Numbered from the stretch's first letter, positions 8,759 to 17,316 are shown. The stretch is 64,000 nucleotides of DNA from Dyella lutea (GCF_024158035.1 NZ_JAMZEK010000002.1:372001-436000); one strand, 5' to 3'. The notes: generated from the letters alone by a model not told the origin. Made by a program: numbers and translations.

Positions 8759-9652
8759 ATGGCCGCGCCCGTCATGACCGATGATCGCGTCGCCTCGGCG
8801 GGCTCCTCGGCGGCGGGCCTGAACGGGCCGACGCTGCAGGATGCCGAGTTCGCCTTCCTGCGCCAGTTCGTCTACGACCAGTGCGGCATCGCACTGAGCG
8901 ACCAGAAGCGGCAACTGGTGCAGGGGCGCCTGCAGCGGCGCCTGCGCGCCCTGCGCCTGCGCGATTTCAGCGAGTACTGCGAGCTGCTCAAGCACGACCC
9001 GGCCTCCGAGCTGGGCGAGCTGGCCAGCGCGATCAGCACCAACGTCACCGCGTTCTTCCGCGAGATGCATCACTACGACCTGCTGATCGAGAAGCTGCTG
9101 CCGGAGTGGATCGAGCAGAAGCGTCGCGACGGCGGGCGGCTGCGGATCTGGTCCGCAGGCTGTTCCACCGGCGAGGAGCCCTACGCCATCGCCATGGTGC
9201 TGGCCGAGGCGCTCGAGCGCACCGGCGCCAAGATCGACGCGAAGATCCTCGCCACCGACCTGTCGCCGCAGGCGCTGGAGCAGGCGCGCCGGGGCGTGTA
9301 CGCCTTCGATCGCCTGGGCGGGGTCAGCGACGAGCGCCGCAAGCGCTGGTTCCTGCGCGGGCAGGGCGAGTACGACGGGCTGGCTTCGGTGCACCCGCGC
9401 CTGCGCGAGCTGGTCACTATCCTGCCGTTGAACCTGTTGCACGACTGGCCGATGCAGGGGCCGTTCGACGCGATCTTCTGCCGCAACGTGGTGATCTATT
9501 TCGACAAGCCGACCAAGGAAAAGCTGTTCACCAGGTACGCACGCATGTTGCCGTCCGGTGGCTATCTGTTCCTGGGCCACTCCGAGTCGATGCACGGACT
9601 GAGCAATGATTTCGAACTGATCGGACGCACCGTCTACAGGAAGCGCACATGA
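8759..9652 (+). CDS. cheR: chemoreceptor glutamate methyltransferase CheR
   Basis: This 297-residue protein has the helical CheR N-terminal domain at about 25-95 (SAISTNVTAFFRE). The SAM-binding domain follows, with the signature WSAGCSTGEEPYAIAM, the acidic LATDLSPQALE and the CRNVVIYFD motif. It methylates receptor glutamates for adaptation. A second in-frame ATG 15 nt downstream (8774) could also serve as start. Its stop overlaps cheD by 4 nt (ATGA), which implies translational coupling. It may dock on the W-x-x-F tails of the two neighbouring receptors. Confidence 0.95.
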   Translation: MAAPVMTDDRVASAGSSAAGLNGPTLQDAEFAFLRQFVYDQCGIALSDQKRQLVQGRLQRRLRALRLRDFSEYCELLKHDPASELGELASAISTNVTAFFREMHHYDLLIEKLLPEWIEQKRRDGGRLRIWSAGCSTGEEPYAIAMVLAEALERTGAKIDAKILATDLSPQALEQARRGVYAFDRLGGVSDERRKRWFLRGQGEYDGLASVHPRLRELVTILPLNLLHDWPMQGPFDAIFCRNVVIYFDKPTKEKLFTRYARMLPSGGYLFLGHSESMHGLSNDFELIGRTVYRKRT

Positions 9653-10326
9653 GCGCTGTCGCCCAGGTCGCCACCGTCGTTCCGGCGCTGAGTCATTTCG
9701 ACCCCGGCTGGGTCATGCCGGGTTTCGAGCACATGCGCCGTTTCTGGGACCCGTCGCTGTCGCGCTACAACGTGAAGGTGCTGCCGGGCGAGTACTACAT
9801 CAGCCGGCAGGACGAGATGATCTCCACCGTGCTCGGCTCGTGCGTATCGGCGTGCATCTACGACCGACGCCTGCGGCTCGGCGGCATGAACCACTTCATG
9901 CTGCCCGAGCCCACCGGCGAGCGCAGCGCCGAGCGCGACAGCTGGTCGGCCACCGTCGGCCGCGCCGCCCGCTACGGCAACGACGCGATGGAGCACCTGA
10001 TCAACGCCCTGCTGAAGGCGGGTGGCCGGCGCGAGGACTGGGAAATCAAGATCTTCGGCGGCGGCAGGGTGCTGACCCAGATGACCGACGTGGGCCAGCG
10101 CAACATCGCCTTCGTCAAGCGCTACCTGGAAACCGAGGGACTGCCGGTGGCGGCGTCCGACCTGGGCGACATCTATCCGCGCCAGGTGCAGTTCTTCCCG
10201 ACCACCGGCAAGGCGCGCGTGCGGCAGATGCGCGGTCGCGACGAGGCGGCTCTGGTCGATCGCGAGAAGCAGTACCTCAAGCAGTTGGCAAACGATCCGA
10301 TAAAGGGAGAGGTCGAGCTGTTCTGA
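9649..10326 (+). CDS. cheD: chemoreceptor glutamine deamidase CheD
   Basis: This 225-residue protein has the CheD catalytic set: C65 in VLGSCVSAC and H82 in LGGMNHFMLP. An N-terminal extension of about 40 residues is typical of proteobacterial CheD. It deamidates receptor glutamines to glutamates. The protein ends in GEVELF, nearly the same tail as the receptor-like product two genes downstream (GEIELF). It is coupled to cheR by an ATGA overlap. A 252-nt gap with a repeat-like element separates it from cheB. Confidence 0.93.
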   Translation: MSAVAQVATVVPALSHFDPGWVMPGFEHMRRFWDPSLSRYNVKVLPGEYYISRQDEMISTVLGSCVSACIYDRRLRLGGMNHFMLPEPTGERSAERDSWSATVGRAARYGNDAMEHLINALLKAGGRREDWEIKIFGGGRVLTQMTDVGQRNIAFVKRYLETEGLPVAASDLGDIYPRQVQFFPTTGKARVRQMRGRDEAALVDREKQYLKQLANDPIKGEVELF

Positions 10327-10369
10327 GGCCGGTTTTTCTGGCCGGCCGGCAGGACCTCGCCCATCCGGG

Positions 10370-10475
10370 ACGCCATTCCGGCGAAAGCGGGATTCCATCC
10401 TGGAGGCGCCACAAGATCAAGGCGGGTTTCCGCTTGACCAGCCTTGGGCTGTTGAAGCGCCTCGCGGGAATGACG
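10370..10475. repeat. REP/MITE-like intergenic repeat
   Basis: The cheD-cheB gap starts its repeat with ACGCCATTCCGGCG (10370-10383) followed by AAAGCGGGATTCCA. It ends with CGCGGGAATGACG (10463-10475), the approximate inverse of the left end. The inner ATTCCGGCGAAAGCGGGATT is itself an imperfect palindrome. Elements built on CATTCC(C/G)GCG...CGGGAAT are common between genes in Neisseria and many gammaproteobacteria. No coding capacity is seen. Confidence 0.55.
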
Positions 10476-10578
10476 CTCGCTTCGAACGGAACCGACCGTG
10501 CGTCGCGCGCAACAACAAACGGTTACAAGCACTGTGCGGTACCGACAGGTTTACGAGCAGGCAGAGAGAACGGACACA

Positions 10579-11670
10579 ATGGAAAGAGTACGCGTCCTGG
10601 TGGTCGATGATTCCGCGCTGGTGCGGAAGCTGATGTCGACCATGCTCTCGAGCGATCCGCGCATCGAGGTGGTCGGTACCGCGCCGGACCCGCTGATCGC
10701 GCGCGAGAAGATCAAGCAGCTCAACCCCGACGTGCTCACGCTGGACGTGGAGATGCCGCGCATGGACGGCATCACCTTCCTCGAGAACCTGATGCGGCTG
10801 CGGCCGATGCCGGTGGTGATGGTGTCCTCGCTGACCGAGCAGGGCGCGGAGGTGACGCTGCGCGCGCTGGAGCTGGGCGCGGTCGACTTCTTCACCAAGC
10901 CGAACAGCGACCTGGCCAGCACGTTCTCCGAGGGTGCGCAGGAAATCTGCGCCAAGGTGATCGCCGCCGCCGGCGCCAGGCCGCGCGTGCGCACCGAAGT
11001 GCGCAAGCTCGACGTGCCGCCGCGGCTGTCGGCCGATGCGGTGCTGCCGCGCGCGCAGGGCGCCGGTACCCGTGGCGGCAGCCCGCTGATCGCGATCGGC
11101 GCCTCCACCGGCGGCACCGAGGCGATCCGCGTGGTGCTCGAGCAGATGCCGCCGGACGCGCCGCCGATCCTGATCACCCAGCACATTCCAGCCGCCTTCA
11201 GCGGCCCGTTCGCCACGCGCATGGACCACTGCTCGGCGATGCGCGTGTGCGAGGCGCAGGACGGCCAGCCGATCCAGCCCGGCCACGCCTACATCGCGCC
11301 CGGCGGCCAGCATCTGCTGGTGATGTGGGACGGTGCCAAGTATGTCTGCCGCCTGCACGACGGCCCGCCGGTGAACCGGCACAAGCCCAGCGTCGACGTG
11401 CTGTTCCGCTCGATGGCGGCCAGCGCCGGCGCCGCCACGGTGGCCGCGCTGCTCACCGGCATGGGCGACGACGGTGCCCGTGGCCTGCTTGAGCTCAGCC
11501 AGGCCGGCGCCCGCACCGTGGTGCAGGACGAGGCCTCTTCGGTGGTGTGGGGTATGCCCGGCGCCGCCTGGAAACTTGGTGCGGCGCGCGAGGCGCTGCC
11601 GCTGGACGAAATCGCCGCGCGCCTGCTGCAGATGGCGCGCCAACCCCTCAAGAGCGCCGTCGGCGCGTGA
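10579..11670 (+). CDS. cheB: chemotaxis protein-glutamate methylesterase CheB
   Basis: This 363-residue protein has a receiver domain (D10/D11, phospho-site D56 in [11 protein letters not shown]), a linker at about 130-165, and the CheB methylesterase domain. The catalytic triad is visible: Ser in [11 protein letters not shown], His in [10 protein letters not shown] and Asp in [10 protein letters not shown]. It removes methyl groups from receptors when phosphorylated by CheA. The ATG at 10579 is chosen because the receiver fold begins there. Its stop overlaps the next start (GTGA), which suggests coupling. Confidence 0.95.
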   Translation: MERVRVLVVDDSALVRKLMSTMLSSDPRIEVVGTAPDPLIAREKIKQLNPDVLTLDVEMPRMDGITFLENLMRLRPMPVVMVSSLTEQGAEVTLRALELGAVDFFTKPNSDLASTFSEGAQEICAKVIAAAGARPRVRTEVRKLDVPPRLSADAVLPRAQGAGTRGGSPLIAIGASTGGTEAIRVVLEQMPPDAPPILITQHIPAAFSGPFATRMDHCSAMRVCEAQDGQPIQPGHAYIAPGGQHLLVMWDGAKYVCRLHDGPPVNRHKPSVDVLFRSMAASAGAATVAALLTGMGDDGARGLLELSQAGARTVVQDEASSVVWGMPGAAWKLGAAREALPLDEIAARLLQMARQPLKSAVGA

Positions 11671-12866
11671 TCGAGCCCAATCCCATGCAAGCCATCCTCC
11701 GCTTATTCCATTCGCGCCTCGCCGTTGGCCTGCCGGCCAGCATCGTGGCCCTGCTGGTCAGCCTGTTCTGGCATCCGGCCTGGCTCGCGCCGCTGCTGGT
11801 GGTACTGCTGACCGCGGTGTGGATCGTCGAGAGTCGTCGCGTGCCACCGGCACCCGAGGTGGAAGCCGCCTCGCCGGCCCACGTCGAGCCGGTGCGCGAG
11901 GCGCTGGAGGACGTGCGCAGCGCGCTGGTCGACGAGCTCGGCCACGCCACCCGCGAGCTGCACCAGGCGATGGACCTGCTGCGCGACGCGGTGCTGGAAC
12001 TCGGCGGCGGCTTTGACGGCCTGTCGCGCAAGACCGGCCAGCAGCAGTCACTGCTCAAGCAGATCATCGACGTGCAGAACGGCGAGGTGTCGGTGCAGGA
12101 CTTCGCTGGCCGCACCTCCGACCTGCTGGAACACTTTGTCGGCATGATCGTGCAGATGTCGCGAGAGAGCCTGCGCATCGTCTACCGCATCGACGGCATG
12201 GCGAAGGAGATGGACGCGGTGTTCGGCCTGCTGAAGAACGTCAACACCATCGCCGAGGAAACCAACCTGCTGGCGCTGAACGCCTCGATCGAGGCGGCGC
12301 GCGCGGGGGAGGCCGGCCGCGGCTTCGCGGTGGTGGCTGGCGAGATCCGCAACCTGGCCAGCCACTCCAACCAGTTCAACGACCAGATCGGCAGCCACGT
12401 CGAGCGCGCCCGCGGCGCGATGGAGCAGCTGCGCGGCCTGGTCGGCACGATGGCCTCGCAGGACCTCAACGTGGCGCTGTCCGCCAAGGGCGGCATCGAC
12501 GCGATGATGAGCCACGTCACCGAGTCCGACGCGCGCACCAGTGCGGTGGCCGACCAGGTGGTGGAGATCAACCGCGGCCTGGGCAGCGACGTGTCCACCA
12601 CGATCCGCTCGCTGCAGTTCGAGGACATCCTCAGCCAGCTGATCAACCAGACCCGCACCCGCCTGGTCGAGCTGCAGGAGGTGATCTCCGACAGCACCCG
12701 CGACATCGAGGACCTGGCCTGCGGCGGCGTGGAGGACGATGCGATCGCCCAGCGCGCCGAGCAGGTGCGCAGCCGGCTGGCGATCCAGCGCGAGAAGGCC
12801 CGCCTGCGTGCGCGCGGCCCGGCGCTGCAGAGCTCGATGGACGCCGGCGAAATCGAACTGTTCTGA
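11667..12866 (+). CDS. membrane-anchored chemoreceptor-like signalling protein
   Basis: About 399 residues from the GTG that overlaps the cheB stop; ATG 11685 is the alternative. Two close hydrophobic stretches ([14 protein letters not shown] and [15 protein letters not shown]) form a hairpin anchor with almost no periplasmic part, so the protein has no obvious external sensor. The rest is an MCP signalling coiled coil with tip [21 protein letters not shown]. The tip varies from the two upstream receptors ([13 protein letters not shown] against [13 protein letters not shown]). It ends in GEIELF, not the W-x-x-F tail. It may sense internal cues or tune the array. The role is inferred. Confidence 0.82.
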   Translation: MIEPNPMQAILRLFHSRLAVGLPASIVALLVSLFWHPAWLAPLLVVLLTAVWIVESRRVPPAPEVEAASPAHVEPVREALEDVRSALVDELGHATRELHQAMDLLRDAVLELGGGFDGLSRKTGQQQSLLKQIIDVQNGEVSVQDFAGRTSDLLEHFVGMIVQMSRESLRIVYRIDGMAKEMDAVFGLLKNVNTIAEETNLLALNASIEAARAGEAGRGFAVVAGEIRNLASHSNQFNDQIGSHVERARGAMEQLRGLVGTMASQDLNVALSAKGGIDAMMSHVTESDARTSAVADQVVEINRGLGSDVSTTIRSLQFEDILSQLINQTRTRLVELQEVISDSTRDIEDLACGGVEDDAIAQRAEQVRSRLAIQREKARLRARGPALQSSMDAGEIELF

Positions 12867-12877
12867 GGTAATAAGCC

Positions 12878-13183
12878 ATGAGCCTGACCGTCCACCACGA
12901 CAGCGAGAACGACAGCCTGACCCTGCAGCTGGGCGAGCGTTTCGACTTCTCCGTGCACCGTGACTTCCATGACGCCTGCCTGGGTGCCCAGGTGCGCGCG
13001 CGCAGCTATATCGTCGACATGAGCGACGTCACCAGCATGGACAGCTCCGCGCTGGGCATGTTGCTGCTGCTGCGCGAGCACGCCGGTTCGGACAAGGCGG
13101 AGATCCGCATCGTCAACGCCGGCAGCGACCTGCGCAACACCTTCAAGGTCGCCGGCTTCGACAAGCTGTTCGTATTGCATTGA
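12878..13183 (+). CDS. STAS-domain protein (anti-sigma antagonist type)
   Basis: This 101-residue single STAS domain is the last gene of the che operon. It retains the switch serines in SMDSSALGML, unlike the STAS gene at the operon head, so it could be a substrate of a partner-switching kinase. No kinase or phosphatase of that class lies in the cluster; the nearest is at 48365-50686. The upstream gene ends 11 nt before it, with GAGGTAATAAGCC as the ribosome-binding region. Confidence 0.82.
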   Translation: MSLTVHHDSENDSLTLQLGERFDFSVHRDFHDACLGAQVRARSYIVDMSDVTSMDSSALGMLLLLREHAGSDKAEIRIVNAGSDLRNTFKVAGFDKLFVLH

Positions 13184-13188
13184 GACGG

Positions 13189-13212
13189 TTCCGGCGCTGG
13201 TGGCGCCGGGCC
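13189..13212 (+). terminator. hairpin at the end of the chemotaxis operon
   Basis: CCGGCGC (13191-13197) and GCGCCGG (13203-13209) form a 7-bp stem with a 5-nt loop just after the STAS stop codon. There is no clear T-tract, so it may stabilise the 3' end or act weakly. Confidence 0.4.
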
Positions 13213-13293
13213 GGTTCTGGCATCGTGCCGGGACTTCGCGGTCGGGGCAGGGAGGGCCTGCCGCCCGGCGACGCGCGTCCAGGGAGGAACACG

Positions 13294-14139
13294 ATGCCGT
13301 CAACCATCCGCAAGGCCGGCTTCATGCTGGCCTTTGTTTTGGGTGCCGCCCAGGCGGGCACGCCGCTGCCCGACCCCATGCGCGTGCCGATACGGCTGGA
13401 GCATGGCCTACCCACCACACAGGCGACGATCGGCGGCAAGCCTGTGACCCTGTTCATTGATGTGGGCAACTACCAGGTGGTGGGCCTGAAGACCGCCGTT
13501 CTGGCGCGTCTGCCGGTGACGTTCACTGGCGACAGCGAATCCTGGCGCGATGCCGATGGGCATGTCTTCACGTCGCGCATCTTCCGCGCCGCAGATCTGG
13601 AGGCCGGCGCGCTCACGGCGACGCAGTTCGACGGCAACGAGCTGGCGGGGGATGCCGGCAAGGCGGGTTACCCGCAGGATGGCCTGATCGGCTTCGGCCT
13701 GCTGCACCGCTATCAGATGGTGTTCGACGAGTCGGCTGGCGAGCTGCGGCTCTATCCGGTATCGGCCAAGGGCGTCTTCGAGGCCGAGTGCGGCAGCGCC
13801 GGCGGCCCGCTGCGCCTGGAGAATGGCGTGATGGTGTCCGAGGTGCGGACCGGCCACGGGCCGCTGCAGGTGCAGTGGGACACCGGCGCCGCCGCCGACG
13901 TGCTGCGGCCGTCGGCGATCGCCGGTCGGGTCAAGGACGCGGACCTGCTTAGGCGCTACACCTTCGATCGTTTCGACGTGGCCGGCCAGCCGGCCGGCCC
14001 GCAGGAATTCATGTTGCGCCAGTTCCCGGCGCCGGACGTGGATGCGGTGCTGGGCACCGGATTCTTCGCCCGCCACGTGGTGTGCCTGGATCCCGCTGGC
14101 GGCCGCGTGGCCTTCCGCCAAAAGAAAACGGGGGCCTGA
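13294..14139 (+). CDS. secreted retropepsin-like aspartic protease homologue
   Basis: This 281-residue protein starts after a strong AGGGAGG site. A signal peptide at about 1-21 ends near AQA-G. Two aspartic-protease-like lobes follow. Lobe one has D56 in LFIDVGNYQVV, where the usual D-T/S-G reads D-V-G, and lobe two has D196 in VQWDTGAAADVL. Each lobe is followed by the hydrophobic-hydrophobic-Gly element (DGLIGFGLLHRY and DAVLGTGFFARH). This is a tandem retropepsin-like fold exported to the periplasm or beyond. Whether the D-V-G lobe is active is doubtful. No operon partner is seen. Confidence 0.7.
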   Translation: MPSTIRKAGFMLAFVLGAAQAGTPLPDPMRVPIRLEHGLPTTQATIGGKPVTLFIDVGNYQVVGLKTAVLARLPVTFTGDSESWRDADGHVFTSRIFRAADLEAGALTATQFDGNELAGDAGKAGYPQDGLIGFGLLHRYQMVFDESAGELRLYPVSAKGVFEAECGSAGGPLRLENGVMVSEVRTGHGPLQVQWDTGAAADVLRPSAIAGRVKDADLLRRYTFDRFDVAGQPAGPQEFMLRQFPAPDVDAVLGTGFFARHVVCLDPAGGRVAFRQKKTGA

Positions 14140-14151
14140 GGCCCCCGTTTT
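14125..14151. terminator. bidirectional terminator with the stop codon as loop
   Basis: A perfect 12-bp stem, AAAACGGGGGCC / GGCCCCCGTTTT, encloses TGA, the stop codon of the retropepsin-like gene. A-tract and T-tract flanks allow termination in both directions, which suits the convergent gene at 14178-14540. Confidence 0.92.
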
Positions 14152-14177
14152 CCGGCAGTGGGTTTGACTGGATCGTC

Positions 14178-14540
14178 TTACCAGGTGCGCACCGAGGCGA
14201 TGCTCACCGTGTAGGTGGCCATGTCGGAGGAGTAGCGGAACAGGCGGCCCAGGTCGAAGTCGACCGTCTGGCCCGGGGCGATGTTGGTGGTGCCGGCCGG
14301 CCAGCCCTTCTTCTCCTGGATCACGTTGCCGTTGGCGTCCTTCGCGGCGATGGTGATCTGGGCGGCGGCGGCTTCGGCGCAGTGGTTGACCACCTGGCCC
14401 TTCATCATCATGCGGGTGCCCATCCCGGCGCCGGAGGCGGCGACCTTGAAGTCCTGGATGGCGAAATCGGTCGGCGCGCAGGCGGCATGGGCAGCCAGCG
14501 GGGCCAGCAGCAGCACGGCGGAGGCGAGCAGGGTCTTCAT
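14178..14540 (-). CDS. small secreted protein, FxLYD-like fold
   Basis: This 120-residue protein has a signal peptide (residues 1-19, cleavage near AHA-A). The mature part has the pattern of an FxLYD-like beta-sandwich: FKVAASG...GQVVNHC...ITIAAKDANGNVI...APGQTVDFDL. Two cysteines (C21 and the one in VVNHC) could form a disulfide. FxLYD-type domains occur in many small periplasmic proteins of unknown role. A GAGGGAA site precedes the ATG. It is monocistronic between the bidirectional terminator and the Nudix gene. Function is unknown. Confidence 0.7.
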   Translation of the reverse strand: MKTLLASAVLLLAPLAAHAACAPTDFAIQDFKVAASGAGMGTRMMMKGQVVNHCAEAAAAQITIAAKDANGNVIQEKKGWPAGTTNIAPGQTVDFDLGRLFRYSSDMATYTVSIASVRTW

Positions 14541-14639
14541 GAGCGGGATTCCCTCGGGGATGGATGGAGACAGTTGCTGAGGGAATCGGCGCTGCGCGGG
14601 AAATCTTTAGCCTCCATCGCGCAACTTGTGTGATGCGAA

Positions 14640-15227
14640 TCACATTTTCCGTGTGATGCTTTCGGGTAGCCCGCCATGTTCCAGGAACCACAGTCCGGCG
14701 AACAGCTTGGGGTCGATCGAATAGCCTTCGGCCGCCCGGGCGAACAGCCAGGCGCCTGCCTCGGCCCTGGGCACCTCGTGGACGATGATGTCCTCGCTCT
14801 CGTCGCCGCCCCCGGGGCCGACCTTCTCCAGCTCCCAGGCGCGCGCGAAGGCGATCATCTCGGTGCTCATGCCCGAGGACGACGGGCCTTCGTGGATGAA
14901 CTCCATCCGGCCGCAGCGGTAGCCGGTCTCCTCTTCCAGCTCGCGCGCGGCGGCGATCAGCGCGCCTTCGTCGGCCTGCTCGGCAAGGTCGCCGACCAGG
15001 CCGGCCGGCATTTCGATGGTCCGCTGCAGGATCGGCACCCGGTATTGCTCGACGAACAGCACCCGGTCTTCTGGAGTCACCGCCAGGATGATCACCGCGC
15101 CGCCGGGGTTGTTGCGTTCCACGTACTCCCAGCGGCCGCGCTGGCGCAGGGTCAGCCAGCGGCCCTGGTAGAGGGTTTCCACGGGAGCGTGGGCGTCGGG
15201 TGGCGTCGGCAGGGTGTCGGGATTCAT
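14640..15227 (-). CDS. Nudix hydrolase, ADP-ribose pyrophosphatase type
   Basis: This 195-residue protein has a Nudix box ending in ALIAAARELEEETGY, preceded by the EMPAGLVGD segment typical of ADP-sugar pyrophosphatases of the NudF/YffH type. The N-terminal half carries the ILAVTPEDRVLFVEQYRVP strand. It probably hydrolyses ADP-ribose or a related nucleoside diphosphate sugar in the cytoplasm. The ATG at 15227 (MNPDTLPTPP) is preferred over an extended start that would run into the REP region. Substrate choice within the family cannot be settled here. Confidence 0.85.
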   Translation of the reverse strand: MNPDTLPTPPDAHAPVETLYQGRWLTLRQRGRWEYVERNNPGGAVIILAVTPEDRVLFVEQYRVPILQRTIEMPAGLVGDLAEQADEGALIAAARELEEETGYRCGRMEFIHEGPSSSGMSTEMIAFARAWELEKVGPGGGDESEDIIVHEVPRAEAGAWLFARAAEGYSIDPKLFAGLWFLEHGGLPESITRKM

Positions 15228-15278
15228 CCGCGCATGGTGCCCGGCGCCAGCGCTGCGCTCAACCACCGCCGCGCCGCA

Positions 15279-15340
15279 GTGGGAGGGGCTTCAGCCCCGA
15301 CGCTTCCGCTGGCGGGCGTCGGGGCTGAAGCCCCTCCCAC
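15279..15340. repeat. REP doublet (large perfect inverted repeat)
   Basis: Two 25-bp arms (15279-15303 and 15316-15340) are perfect inverse copies around a 12-nt loop. Each begins GTGGGAGGGGCTTCAGCCCC, with an inner palindrome GGGGCTTCAGCCCC. This is the REP/REPIN style known from pseudomonads and xanthomonads, which is moved by RayT transposases. It lies between the Nudix and exonuclease genes. Confidence 0.85.
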
Positions 15341-15402
15341 GAGTTCCGTTTGACCGTGAAGCAGCCCGATACCGGCCGTCGGTGCCGCGCACCGGGAAAG
15401 CC

Positions 15403-16308
15403 TCAGTCGTCGGCCAGCGCGCGCAACCGGGAGCGGGTCAGTGGGCCGAAGCGCAGGCGCTCGCACAGGGCGTCGAGCGTGGTTGCGTCGACCGGTGCGC
15501 GGCGCAGGCCATCCACGTGGTCGGCCACCGGCGCATCCAGTGCGATGCGGGTGAGCCGTCGATAGAGCCGCGCCATCTCGCCGTGCTCGCGCAGCCGGGC
15601 CGCACACGCGGCGGCGCCTCGAAGGCGCAGGAACGCCACCTCGTCGACCCGATCCAGCAGTGCGTCCAGGCTGCCGAAGTGCGCCAGCAGCGCGGCGGCG
15701 GTCTTGGCGCCCACGCCGGGCACGCCGGGGATGTTGTCCACCGCGTCGCCGCACAGGGCCAGGTAGTCGGCCACCTGGTGCGGGTGCACGCCCAGTTTCT
15801 CGTGCACGCCCTCCGGGCCCCAGCGCAGGTTGCGGGCGAAGTCCCATTGCCGGTCGTGTTCGCCGAGCAGCTGGCCGAAATCCTTGTCGGCCGAGACGAT
15901 CACGCTGGGAATGCCGTGACCGCGCAGGTGCCACAGCGCGCTGCCGATCAGGTCGTCGGCCTCGAAGCTGTGGTCGATCAGCACCGTTACGCCCAGCGCC
16001 GCGGTCACTTCGCGGCACAGCACGAACTGATGCTCCAGGTCCGGCGGCGGCAGCTCGCGGTTGGCCTTGTAGGGGGGATAGATCGCATTGCGGAACGAAC
16101 TGGTGAGCGAGGCGTCGAAGGCCACCGCGACGCGCTCCGGCCGCGTCTTCTCCAGCAGTTCGCACAGAAACCGGGTATAGCCGTGCACAGCGTTGACCGG
16201 GTGGCCGTCGACGTCGTGGAACTCGTCCGGCATCGAGTGCCAGGCGCGGAACACGTAGAGGCTACCGTCGACCAGCTGCGCCGGCGGATGGGCGGCGGGC
16301 GCGTTCAC
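15403..16308 (-). CDS. 5'-3' exonuclease / flap-endonuclease-like protein (PolA N-domain type)
   Basis: This 301-residue protein starts at a GTG that overlaps the stop of the nitroreductase gene (GTGA). It matches the 5'-3' exonuclease domain found at the N-terminus of DNA polymerase I and in stand-alone ExoIX/Xni-type proteins. Visible signatures are LVDGSLYVFRAW, the YKANRE arch region, EADDLIG, VSADKDFGQLL, and the helix-hairpin-helix GDAVDNIPGVPGVGAKTAA. The metal-binding acidic residues appear intact. It would process RNA primers or DNA flaps. It is the last gene of a cdd-nitroreductase-exonuclease operon. Confidence 0.85.
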   Translation of the reverse strand: MNAPAAHPPAQLVDGSLYVFRAWHSMPDEFHDVDGHPVNAVHGYTRFLCELLEKTRPERVAVAFDASLTSSFRNAIYPPYKANRELPPPDLEHQFVLCREVTAALGVTVLIDHSFEADDLIGSALWHLRGHGIPSVIVSADKDFGQLLGEHDRQWDFARNLRWGPEGVHEKLGVHPHQVADYLALCGDAVDNIPGVPGVGAKTAAALLAHFGSLDALLDRVDEVAFLRLRGAAACAARLREHGEMARLYRRLTRIALDAPVADHVDGLRRAPVDATTLDALCERLRFGPLTRSRLRALADD

Positions 16309-16892
16309 ACCGGGTCGCGCCATTCGCCGAGCAGGTCGTCCACCGGCGGCCGCTCGCGGTCGGGGACTTCGGCCTGCAGCGTGCCGATGTGCACGAAGCC
16401 GACGACCTGTTCGTGCTCGCCCAGCCCGAGCAACGCGGCGACCTCGCTGTCGTAGGCGGCCCAGCCGGTGAGCCACTGTGCGCCGAAACCCAGCGCCTCG
16501 GCGCCGAGCAGCAGGTTGTAGGCCACGCAGCCGGCGCTGAGCTGCTGCTCCATCGGCGGTACGCTGCTGGTGGTGTCGATGCGGCAGACCACCACCAGCA
16601 CCAGCGGCGCGAAGGTGTAGCGCGTACGTTCCTTTTCGCGCTTGGCCTCGGACAGTTCCGGGTTGCGCGCAATCGCCCGCGAAGCCAGCCGTTCGCCGAA
16701 GCGCAGCTTGTGTTCGCCGCGCAGGGCGATCAGGCGGAACGGCACCAGCTTGCCGTGGTCCGGCACGCGCACGGCCGCCTCCAGCAGGGCATGCAGCGTG
16801 GCCGGATCGGGCGCCGGTTCACCCAGCTGGCGCGACGGCGGCGAGTGGCGCCGGTGCAGCAGGGCGAGCGCGTCGGCAGGGGTGTCGGTCAT
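16305..16892 (-). CDS. nitroreductase family protein (YdjA-like)
   Basis: This 195-residue FMN-dependent nitroreductase-family protein carries the early AVRVPDHGKLVPFRLIAL segment, typical of the compact YdjA branch, and the SAGCVAYNLLLGAEALGFGAQWLTG core. Such proteins are dimeric NAD(P)H-dependent flavoproteins with poorly known substrates. It starts 4 nt after the cytidine deaminase stop and overlaps the exonuclease start, so the three genes are a tight operon with no obvious pathway link. Confidence 0.85.
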   Translation of the reverse strand: MTDTPADALALLHRRHSPPSRQLGEPAPDPATLHALLEAAVRVPDHGKLVPFRLIALRGEHKLRFGERLASRAIARNPELSEAKREKERTRYTFAPLVLVVVCRIDTTSSVPPMEQQLSAGCVAYNLLLGAEALGFGAQWLTGWAAYDSEVAALLGLGEHEQVVGFVHIGTLQAEVPDRERPPVDDLLGEWRDPV

Positions 16893-16896
16893 GGCA

Positions 16897-17316
16897 TCAC
16901 TCGTGGGTGTGGGGAAGGCTGAACGAGCCGGGCAGCAGGTCGGCCACGGTGGCCCGCTGCACGCGCTCGCCCAGGTGGCCAAGCAGTACCGGCATCGCCT
17001 GGTCGCACAGCTCGGCCATCACCTGGCGGCAGGCGCCGCAGGGGCTGACCGGCCCGGGCGTATCGGCGACAACCGCCAGGGCAGCGAAGTCGCCGGGGCG
17101 GCAACCGGCGGCGATCGCGCTGAACAGCGCGGTGCGTTCGGCGCAGTTGCACAGGCCGTAGGCGGCGTTCTCCACGTTGCAGCCGCGGAAACGGCGTCCG
17201 TCGCGGGTCAGCACCACCGCGCCGACGCGGAAGCGCGAGTAGGGGGCGTAGGCAAGCAGGCGGGCGGCGCGGGCGTCTTGCAGCAGTTCGTCGGCAGGCA
17301 GCTGGTCTGGATCCAT
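16897..17316 (-). CDS. cdd: cytidine deaminase
   Basis: This 139-residue homotetramer-type cytidine deaminase has the substrate-binding CNVENAAYGLCNCAE segment with the catalytic Cys-Ala-Glu, and the PCGACRQ zinc pair. It converts cytidine and deoxycytidine to uridine forms in pyrimidine salvage. The ATG at 17316 (MDPDQLPADE) gives the usual length. It is the first gene of a minus-strand operon and diverges from pntAA across 169 nt. Confidence 0.93.
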   Translation of the reverse strand: MDPDQLPADELLQDARAARLLAYAPYSRFRVGAVVLTRDGRRFRGCNVENAAYGLCNCAERTALFSAIAAGCRPGDFAALAVVADTPGPVSPCGACRQVMAELCDQAMPVLLGHLGERVQRATVADLLPGSFSLPHTHE

